Positions 53,154 to 60,024 of a DNA stretch of 64,000 bases are shown in pieces. Source of the DNA: Novosphingobium rosa NBRC 15208 (GTDB taxonomy: Bacteria > Pseudomonadota > Alphaproteobacteria > Sphingomonadales > Sphingomonadaceae); contig NZ_BCZE01000006.1 in the NCBI RefSeq assembly GCF_001598555.1, positions 1 to 64,000 of the forward strand, in the 5' to 3' direction. A model generated the notes under the pieces. The model was not told where the DNA came from, made no database searches, and saw only the letters and a program-made list of their open reading frames with translations. Position 1 is the stretch's first letter. Each line of letters begins with the position of its first letter. A program made the translations under genes and the position numbers.

Positions 53154-53370
53154 GCGAGGGGGTTACCCCCTCGCGCTCCCATGAATGTCTTCGTCGTGCG
53201 TAACCTATTGGTCAGGCACGGATTCTTAGCGCCGCAGGCAGGAAATCGATGGCGCAACGTCAGAGGTTTCAATGCCTGCGGCGCTTTGAGTTTGGCGCAA
53301 GGCCGCCCCCTTTACGCCACGCCGACATTAAAGGGATTGCAAAGGGCGATGGCCCTTTGCCCGCCGGAGG
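53154..53370. repeat. Composite intergenic repeat, copy E
   Basis: Hairpin GCGAGGGGG / CCCCCTCGC (53154-53174), pair GCGCCGCAGGC (53229-53239) / GCCTGCGGCGC (53274-53284), hairpin GCAAAGGGC-GATG-GCCCTTTGC (53339-53360), ending in GCCGGAGGC. The left interior (TGCGTAACCTATTGGTCAGG) matches copy D's left side, the right end matches copy B. Confidence 0.8.
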
Positions 53371-53822
53371 CATAACTCCCCTTCTTGACATTTAACCAAT
53401 TTGGTTATATGCACTCTGCCGGATCAACCAATGGCCAGGCCTGATCCACACACAGGGCCGATGCGGCACGGGATCGGACGGTGAGCAGCCGGAAGACTTC
53501 CGCGACGCCTCCCCCACGCTTCGGAGTGAACGAGAGGCGGCTCATCTGCGAGCCCGTGCCCGCCCTCGCCGAAGGCTGCAGGGCCGAGCCGGAGTTTGTG
53601 GGGGCGCCCTCATCCGGCCATTCGCAGAGCAGGCGTGCCTCAACACCCGTCCGACCATGGGCGCGTGTCCGCATCGGCCTGATTGCGCCGGATGATGCTG
53701 GTGCCATGCGGGCGCGGCAAGACGCAGCTTTATGCCAGTGCATGTAGGATAAGGCCCAGGGGAGAGATCGAACCTGCCGCTTCGGCAACTCCCGCCCATG
53801 CGTCGGAAGACGTTATGGGAGC
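53371..53822. other. Gene-free region between composite repeats with a promoter-like palindrome
   Basis: TTGACA (53385-53390) and TATGCA (53408-53413) are 17 bases apart, and a 15-base palindrome TAACCAATTTGGTTA (53393-53407) fills the spacer. Downstream, open frames on both strands run for about 90-130 codons but have no recognisable domain or ribosome site. The stretch could be a gene remnant, a structured RNA or an operator-controlled short transcript. Confidence 0.5.
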
Positions 53823-53843
53823 GCGAGGGTGTAACACCCTCGC
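53823..53843. repeat. Composite intergenic repeat, copy F (terminal hairpin only)
   Basis: Hairpin GCGAGGGTGT / ACACCCTCGC preceded by CGTCGGAAGACG, directly downstream of the CocE-type hydrolase stop. Only the outer module is present. Confidence 0.65.
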
Positions 53844-53858
53844 ACTTATCCTTCTTTC

Positions 53859-55757
53859 TTACTTCACCACCGGCAGCCACACGGCGCTGGCATCCTTGCC
53901 GCCCCAGTGGATGGTCTCGGTGGCCTTCACGTAATCCTCCGCCTTGGCGTCCATGATCGAGGGCACCCAGCTCTGCGGATTGCGGTCGTACACCGGGAAC
54001 AGCGAGGACTGCACCTGCACCATGATCCGGTGCCCGGGCAGGAAAACGTGGTCCACCGTGGGCAGCAGCCACTGGAAGGCATAGGTCTTGCCCGGCACCA
54101 GCGGCGCGGGGGTAGCGAAACCATGGACATAGCGGCCACGGAAGATCTCGATCCCCACGCCCAGCTCGTAGCCCGCCATCACCGGATTGGCGGTGTTCTG
54201 GCCGGGGTAGACATCGATCAGCTTGACCACATAGTCGCTGTCCTTGCCGCTGGTGGCGGCGCGCAGGTCCACCTTGGGCGCGCCACGGATATGGACGGGC
54301 GCGGTCAGCACGCCGGTCTTGAAGGAGAGGACATCGGTGCGGCCATCGGCAAAGCGCTGATCCTGCACCAGCCAGGTCTTCCACTCGTCACCGCCCAGCG
54401 AGACGGGGCGCGGCACGCTGGGCACCGGCTTGGCGGGATCGGAGACGTAGGTCTCCACGCCCTCGCTTGCGGGCTTGTCGAAGCTCGCCTCACCATGGGC
54501 GCCCAGGTAAAGCGGCGTGGTGGCCGGGCTCAGATCGTCCGCCTCCTCCCATGTGTTGGTGCCGGTGGCGTAGGTGATGACGCGGGGCGTGTGGCAGGGG
54601 GCGGGGTTGGTCTTGAGGTGGCAGTCGAAGAAGGGCTTCATGTAATTCAGGCGCCATTGCAGCGCGGTGTCGCCCTCGAACTTCAGATTGCCCAGCGAGG
54701 AGCCCTCGTAATTCACCCCGGAGTGGCGCCACGGGCCCACCACGATGCTGACATTGGCGCGCTTGGCCGGGTCTGCCGACAGGGCGCGGTAAACCGCCGG
54801 CGTGCCCCAGGAATCCTCCTGATCCCATTCGCCCACCACCAGCATGGTCGGCACGGTCAGCGGGCGCCTGGCCAGCAGCTTGTCGAGCGCCTGCTCCTGC
54901 CAGAAGGTGTCATAGGCGGGGTGCTCCAGCATCTTGCGCACGCCGGGCAGCTGATCGACGCCCCATTTGCGCGCCAGATCGCCCGCCGATCCCGCCGCGA
55001 GATAGGTGGCATATTCGTCTTCCTTGCCCATGGGCAGGCCGCCCTTGCCGCCCTTCTTCACCGTCTGGCTCAGCACGTAATTGTAGCCGAAGGCGCGGAA
55101 GGCCCCATTGTGGAACCAGTCGTCCCCCATCCAGCCATCGACCATCGGCGACTGGGGGATCGCGGCCTTCAGCGCCGGATGCGGATCGATCAACGCCATC
55201 AACGAGGTGAAGCCCAGATAGGACGAGCCCGTGATGCCCACCTTGCCGTTGGAGTTCTTCAGGTTCTTCACCAGCCAGTCGATCGTGTCATAGGCATCGG
55301 TGGCGTGATCGACAGCGGTGGGGTTCAGCGGTCCGCGCAGGGGCCGCGTCATCACATAGTCGCCCTCCGAGCCATGCAGGCCGCGCACATCCTGATAGAC
55401 GCGGATATAGCCATCATTGACGAAGGGCGTGTCCACCACCGGCAGCAGCTCCTCGATCTTCTGGCTGCGGTTGCGGCTGGTCGAGGCATCGGCATCGTAA
55501 GGCGTGCGCGAGAGGATGATCGGCGCATCCGTCACGCCCTTGCGATAGACGATGAAGGTGTGCAGCTTCACCCCGTCGCGCATGGGGATCATCACCTCCT
55601 GGCGGACATAGTCGGCCTCGGGGCGGACCCAATCATAGGAAGCGACCTTGTCGGGCGTCATCGCATCGAGCGGCGCGTCCTTGGCCTGCGCCATCGATAC
55701 ACCGGCCATCATTCCCAGAGCCAGAACCAGCCCCGAAACCCCTGTCATGCTGCGCAT
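53859..55757 (-). CDS. CocE/NonD family hydrolase (X-Pro dipeptidyl-peptidase-like)
   Basis: The 632-residue exported enzyme has a signal peptide (MRSMTGVSGLVLALGMMAGV), an alpha/beta hydrolase domain with the nucleophile in GITGSSYLGFTSL, W-D-Q-E-D containing the acid, GPWRHSGVNYEG with the histidine, and a C-terminal jelly-roll domain (LPGHRIMVQVQSSLFPVY). Relatives are glutaryl-7-ACA acylases and cocaine esterases. GGGAGAC precedes ATG 55757; the longer frame to 55895 adds a non-signal extension. Confidence 0.88.
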   Translation of the reverse strand: MRSMTGVSGLVLALGMMAGVSMAQAKDAPLDAMTPDKVASYDWVRPEADYVRQEVMIPMRDGVKLHTFIVYRKGVTDAPIILSRTPYDADASTSRNRSQKIEELLPVVDTPFVNDGYIRVYQDVRGLHGSEGDYVMTRPLRGPLNPTAVDHATDAYDTIDWLVKNLKNSNGKVGITGSSYLGFTSLMALIDPHPALKAAIPQSPMVDGWMGDDWFHNGAFRAFGYNYVLSQTVKKGGKGGLPMGKEDEYATYLAAGSAGDLARKWGVDQLPGVRKMLEHPAYDTFWQEQALDKLLARRPLTVPTMLVVGEWDQEDSWGTPAVYRALSADPAKRANVSIVVGPWRHSGVNYEGSSLGNLKFEGDTALQWRLNYMKPFFDCHLKTNPAPCHTPRVITYATGTNTWEEADDLSPATTPLYLGAHGEASFDKPASEGVETYVSDPAKPVPSVPRPVSLGGDEWKTWLVQDQRFADGRTDVLSFKTGVLTAPVHIRGAPKVDLRAATSGKDSDYVVKLIDVYPGQNTANPVMAGYELGVGIEIFRGRYVHGFATPAPLVPGKTYAFQWLLPTVDHVFLPGHRIMVQVQSSLFPVYDRNPQSWVPSIMDAKAEDYVKATETIHWGGKDASAVWLPVVK

Positions 55758-55937
55758 CAAACTGTCTCCCTGCCCTGTTGGGCCTACGTTGCTGACAGGC
55801 TTGTTAGCAGCTTTCGCGGGCAGGAAAAGACGCGCGCTGCGCCCCATCTGCGATCCTGAGCAACAGCCCCCAACCACAGGCACTTGTGAAGCCATGTAAA
55901 TTCCGCCAAGCCATCAGCACCCCTCTGTGTTTCCCCC

Positions 55938-56933
55938 ATGAAAGCCCCCCAAGTCATGAAAGCGCGCCAAGCCTATATCGCCACCACCGGCGGCCCCGAG
56001 GTGATCGAGTGGAAGGAGGTTGACCTTCCCGCCCCGGCGCGCGGCGAAGTACTGGTGGAAATCCGCGCGGTGGGCCTGAACTTCATCGACACCTACCACC
56101 GCAGCGGCCTCTACCCCCTGCCCCTGCCCGCCGATCTGGGCAGCGAATCCGCGGGCGTGGTGCTGGCCGTGGGCGAAGGCGTGAAGGCGTTCTCCGTGGG
56201 TGACCGCGTGGGCCACTGCCTCGGCAAGCGCGGCGACTACGCGACAGCGCGCATCGTTGCCGCCAACGAACTGTTCGACCTGCCCGACGATGTGGACTTC
56301 ACCACCGCCGCCGCCATCCTGCTGAAAGGCGGCACCACCGAATTCCTCGCCGAGCGCGCCGCCACGCTGATCCCCGGCGACCACGCGCTGGTCCATGCGG
56401 CGGCAGGCGGCGTGGGCCAGTTGCTGGTGCAATGGCTGACGGCCAAGGGCGTCCACGTTATCGCCACGGCAGGCAGCAATGCCAAGCTGGCCATCGCCCG
56501 CCAGTGCGGCGCGACGCACGCCTTCCTCACGCATGATCCCGAGCTGCCCGCCAAGGTCCGCGCGATCACGGAAGGCGCCGGCGTGCCCGTGATCTATGAC
56601 GGCGTGGGCGCGGCGACATGGGACGTCTCGCTGAAATGCGCGGCGCGGCGGGGGCTGATCGTCAGCTATGGCAATGCCTCGGGCGCGGTGACCGGCGTGG
56701 CGCTGGGGCAGCTGACGGCGAACGGCTCGCTGTTCGTGACGCGGCCCACCATGGGCGATTACTACGCCACGCCCGAAGAGCGCGCCGCCGGGATGGGCCG
56801 CGTGTGGTCGATGCTGCGCAGCGGTCAGGTGAAGCTGACCATCGGGCAGACCTTTCCTCTGGAGGACGTGGCCGAGGCGCATCGGGCTTTGGAAGCGCGG
56901 GAGACGGTGGGGTCTACGGTTTTGACGGTTTGA
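55938..56933 (+). CDS. NADPH:quinone oxidoreductase (QOR-like)
   Basis: The 331-residue zinc-free MDR enzyme has NFIDTYHRSGLYPLPLPADL (the QOR signature), GSESAGVVLAVGEG, HAAAGGVGQLLVQWLTAKG for NADPH binding and KLTIGQTFPLEDVAEAHRAL at the end. It reduces quinones by NADPH. A start at 55956 (MKARQAY) is as likely; no clear ribosome site is visible for either. Confidence 0.9.
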   Translation: MKAPQVMKARQAYIATTGGPEVIEWKEVDLPAPARGEVLVEIRAVGLNFIDTYHRSGLYPLPLPADLGSESAGVVLAVGEGVKAFSVGDRVGHCLGKRGDYATARIVAANELFDLPDDVDFTTAAAILLKGGTTEFLAERAATLIPGDHALVHAAAGGVGQLLVQWLTAKGVHVIATAGSNAKLAIARQCGATHAFLTHDPELPAKVRAITEGAGVPVIYDGVGAATWDVSLKCAARRGLIVSYGNASGAVTGVALGQLTANGSLFVTRPTMGDYYATPEERAAGMGRVWSMLRSGQVKLTIGQTFPLEDVAEAHRALEARETVGSTVLTV

Positions 56934-56954
56934 CAGGGGTTTAAGAAGATAGAT

Positions 56955-57163
56955 GCGAGGGGGTTACCCCCTCGCGCTCCCATGACGTCTTCCGACGAAA
57001 GGGTGGTGGAGCCCGATTGTCGCGCGTCCTCTCACCTGCGCCACCTCAGGCGCCGCAGGCTTTAAAAAACCATTCCTGCCTGCGGCGCGGCAAACCAGGC
57101 GCAAGGCCGAACCCGATGCGCAACGCAGACAAAAATGGGAGCGCGAGGGTGTAACACCCTCGC
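56955..57163. repeat. Composite intergenic repeat, copy G
   Basis: Hairpin GCGAGGGGG / CCCCCTCGC (56955-56975), CATGACGTCTTCCGACGA, pair GCGCCGCAGGC (57050-57060) / GCCTGCGGCGC (57078-57088), ACCCGATGCGCAACGCAGAC, hairpin GCGAGGGTGT / ACACCCTCGC (57143-57163). It lies between convergent genes and is the closest relative of copy A in layout. Confidence 0.85.
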
Positions 57164-57178
57164 ATTCTCCTTTTCTTC

Positions 57179-57808
57179 TTAAGCCGGCTTGCTCTTCAAC
57201 AAGATCGCCCCGAACCCGACGAACACCGCGCCGGTAAAGCGATTGAACAGCCGCTGCATCGAGGGCTTTTTCAGATGCGCCGCCAGCCCGCGGCCACCCA
57301 TGGCATAGGTGAAGTACCAGATCACATCGATCGCGCCGAAAGTGGCCAGCAGGATGGCGAACTGGGGCGGCTTGGGCGCGGCGGGGTTGATGAACTGGGG
57401 CAGGAAGGCGGCGGCGAACAGCATCGCCTTGGGGTTGGAAACCGAAACGCCATAGGCCACGCGCCACACCTTCCACGGCGAGAGCACGGCGACGATCATC
57501 TCCTCATGATGGTCCCCGGTATCGACCGGCGCGCGCCACGCCTTGATGCCGAGGTAGAACAGGTAAGCCGTGCCCGCGTAGCGCAGCACGTCGAAGGCCC
57601 CGGGAAGCGCCATCAGCAGCGCGGTGAGGCCCACGGCGGAGGCCGTCAGCAGGGTGAGCAATCCCGCAAGGCACCCGGCCATGGCGGGGAAGGAGCCGCG
57701 CAGGCCCAGCTCCACGCTGCGCGAGAGGATGTGCAGCATGTTGGGCCCCGGCGTGGCCGAAACCAGAAACGCCGCGACGAAAAACATGCTCCAGAGATGA
57801 AATGTCAT
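57179..57808 (-). CDS. LysE family amino acid exporter
   Basis: The 209-residue inner-membrane protein has six predicted helices and the RhtB/LysE start FFVAAFLVSATPGPNMLHIL, with later GLRGSFPAMAGCLAGLLTLL and SNPKAMLFAAAFLPQFI. It probably exports an amino acid or derivative. Confidence 0.9.
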   Translation of the reverse strand: MTFHLWSMFFVAAFLVSATPGPNMLHILSRSVELGLRGSFPAMAGCLAGLLTLLTASAVGLTALLMALPGAFDVLRYAGTAYLFYLGIKAWRAPVDTGDHHEEMIVAVLSPWKVWRVAYGVSVSNPKAMLFAAAFLPQFINPAAPKPPQFAILLATFGAIDVIWYFTYAMGGRGLAAHLKKPSMQRLFNRFTGAVFVGFGAILLKSKPA

Positions 57809-57858
57809 GACCTGCCTCCTGTCAGGGACATGCCCTGCGCGTGGAAGCAGGACAAGGG

Positions 57859-58350
57859 TTAGAACAACGTAATGCCCACGCCCGCGAGGGCGGCCAGCAC
57901 CACGCCCAGCACGGCCACGGCACCGGCGCCAACCATGATGCGGCGCGACTGCCCTGCCATGGCGGCGGCCATCAGCAGGATGGCGAGTTCCAGCGCCACT
58001 TCGGCCAGTTCGATGACGCGGGCGCGGGCCTGCTCGTGCTGGGCAGTGTCGCGCAGCTTTTCGAGATCCTCGGCCAGCGCGCCGATGCCCCGGCCCTGCC
58101 CCATGGCGGCGGCTTCGGCCATTTCATTGGCGCGCACGTCGCGGTCGAGGCCCGGCTGGTTGGCGTGGGCGAAGAGCACGGACTGGCGCAGCTTCTGGGC
58201 TTCCAGCGCAATCTGGGCGTCGCTGGCGGCGATGGTCGCGGCAAGGGCGCCCTGCTGGACATGGCCCAGCGTGAAATGCACCAGCAACAGCGCCAGGGCG
58301 ATCACGCCCGTCATCAGCGGGCCCATCGGTGCTTCTTCGGAACGGCTCAT
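57859..58350 (-). CDS. Membrane protein with central coiled region (DUF4337-like)
   Basis: The 163-residue product has one membrane helix near the N terminus, a helical hydrophilic centre (LEKLRDTAQHEQARARVIEL) and two C-terminal membrane helices. The layout resembles DUF4337 proteins, but identification is not firm. GGAG is six bases before ATG 58350. Confidence 0.65.
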   Translation of the reverse strand: MSRSEEAPMGPLMTGVIALALLLVHFTLGHVQQGALAATIAASDAQIALEAQKLRQSVLFAHANQPGLDRDVRANEMAEAAAMGQGRGIGALAEDLEKLRDTAQHEQARARVIELAEVALELAILLMAAAMAGQSRRIMVGAGAVAVLGVVLAALAGVGITLF

Positions 58351-58440
58351 CATCAACTCCAGCGTGGCAGGAGCGCCTAAACGCCCCTGCCCGCTTTAAT
58401 CAAGCCGCTTTTGGATCAAGCCGCTTCGCGCGCGCCCCAG

Positions 58441-59817
58441 TTATGCGGCTTCGCGCGCGTTGCGATCCTGCGCCTCACGATTCAGCTCTTCCGCGATCAG
58501 GAAAGCCAGCTCGATCGACTGCGAGCCATTGAGGCGCGGGTCGCAATGCGTGTGGTAGCGGTCGGCCAGATCGCCATCGGTGATGTCGATCAATCCGCCG
58601 GTGCACTCGGTCACATTCTTGCCGGTCATCTCGATATGGATGCCGCCGGCATGCGTGCCCTCGGCGCGGTGAACGGCGAAGAAGCCGCGCACCTCGCCCA
58701 GAATCCGCTCGAAGGGACGGGTCTTGTAGCCGCTGTCGGCCTTGATGACATTGCCGTGCATCGGGTCGCACGACCACACCACCGGATGGCCCGAGGCCTT
58801 CACCGCGCGCACCAGCTTGGGCAGGCCAGCCTCGACCTTGTCGTAACCGTAACGCGCGATCAGCGTGATACGGCCCGGCTCGCGGCTCGGATTCAGCTCA
58901 TCCAGCAAGCGGATCAGCATATCGGGTTCCAGCGAGGGCCCGCACTTCACGCCGATGGGGTTCTTCACGCCCTTCAGGAATTCGACATGGGCCGAATTGT
59001 CGAAGCGGGTGCGGTCACCGATCCACAGCATATGCGCCGAGCAATCGAACCAGTCGCCGGTCAGCGAATCCTGACGGGTCAGTTGCTGCTCATACTGCAG
59101 CAGCAGCGCTTCGTGGCTGGTGTAGAAGGCCGTGCCCTGCAGCTGAGGCACCGTCTGCGGATCGACACCGCAGGCGGCCATGAAGTCCAGCGCCTCGCCG
59201 ATCTTGTCGGCGGTTTCGCTGAAGCGGTCACCCCAGGGATTGCGCGAGATATGGTCCAGCGTCCACTTGTGGACCTGACGCAAATTCGCGTAACCGCCGC
59301 TGGCGAAGGCGCGCAGCAGGTTCAGCGTCGCGGCGCTCTGCGTGTAGGCCTTGAGCATCCGCTCGGGATCGTTGCGGCGCGCGCCGGCGTCGAATTCGAT
59401 GCCGTTGATGATGTCACCCAGATAGCTGGGCAGCTCCACGCCGCCCTGCGTTTCGGTCGGCGCGCTGCGCGGCTTGGCGAACTGGCCGGCCATGCGGCCC
59501 ACCTTCACCACCGGCTGCTTGCTGGCGAAGGTCATCACCACCGCCATCTGCAGCAGCACGCGGAAGCTGTCGCGGATGTTGTCGGCGTGGAATTCCTGGA
59601 AGCTTTCGGCGCAATCGCCACCCTGCAGCAGGAAGCCCTTGCCCGCCGCCACATTGGCCAGCTCGGCTTTCAGCGCGCGGGCCTCGCCCGCAAAGACCAG
59701 CGGAGGAAACTTGGCCAGGGTCTCTTCCACCCGGCCGAGTTCCTCGGCGTCAGTATAGACGGGAAGGTGCCGCGCTTCGGCCTGCTTCCAGCTATCGGGG
59801 GTCCAGATCCTGCTCAC
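58441..59817 (-). CDS. Class II 3-deoxy-7-phosphoheptulonate synthase (DAHP synthase)
   Basis: The 458-residue plant/mycobacterial-type enzyme condenses phosphoenolpyruvate and erythrose 4-phosphate, the first step of aromatic amino acid synthesis. Motifs include [40 protein letters not shown] with the metal cysteine, [26 protein letters not shown] and [18 protein letters not shown] 59817 is chosen, since AAAGGAG lies nine bases upstream and the N terminus ([11 protein letters not shown]) is typical. Confidence 0.94.
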   Translation of the reverse strand: MSRIWTPDSWKQAEARHLPVYTDAEELGRVEETLAKFPPLVFAGEARALKAELANVAAGKGFLLQGGDCAESFQEFHADNIRDSFRVLLQMAVVMTFASKQPVVKVGRMAGQFAKPRSAPTETQGGVELPSYLGDIINGIEFDAGARRNDPERMLKAYTQSAATLNLLRAFASGGYANLRQVHKWTLDHISRNPWGDRFSETADKIGEALDFMAACGVDPQTVPQLQGTAFYTSHEALLLQYEQQLTRQDSLTGDWFDCSAHMLWIGDRTRFDNSAHVEFLKGVKNPIGVKCGPSLEPDMLIRLLDELNPSREPGRITLIARYGYDKVEAGLPKLVRAVKASGHPVVWSCDPMHGNVIKADSGYKTRPFERILGEVRGFFAVHRAEGTHAGGIHIEMTGKNVTECTGGLIDITDGDLADRYHTHCDPRLNGSQSIELAFLIAEELNREAQDRNAREAA

Positions 59818-59972
59818 TTTAGTTTGCTCCTTTCGTGGAAGGAGCGCCCATAGCCTTAACCATCGCAAAAATCAAAGCATGCGCTGGCGATCAGCCTGAT
59901 CGGATTTGCGCATATTTTGTAACGCCCCCGCTGAGCGACACTTTTTTGCGCGAACCACCAGCTTCAGTAACC

Positions 59973-60011
59973 ATTCGGTACATCATGCCATGCAAGCCTG
60001 ACGTACCGAAT
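59973..60011 (-). promoter_or_regulatory. Inverted repeat 13 bases after the M16 peptidase gene
   Basis: ATTCGGTAC (59973-59981) and GTACCGAAT (60003-60011) with a 21-base loop. It lies just beyond the peptidase stop on the minus strand and lacks a T-run, so it may be a 3' stabiliser or, for the DAHP synthase side, an operator. Confidence 0.4.
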
Positions 60012-60024
60012 AGCCCGTCTCATC

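Noticed and set aside
53481..53747. 88-codon plus-strand ORF in the 53.4-53.8 kb gap, and a 127-codon minus-strand ORF over the same bases
   Set aside because: Neither has a ribosome site, signal, hydrophobic core or known motif; both are arginine/serine/proline-rich, as expected of random high-GC frames. Kept only as an unexplained region.
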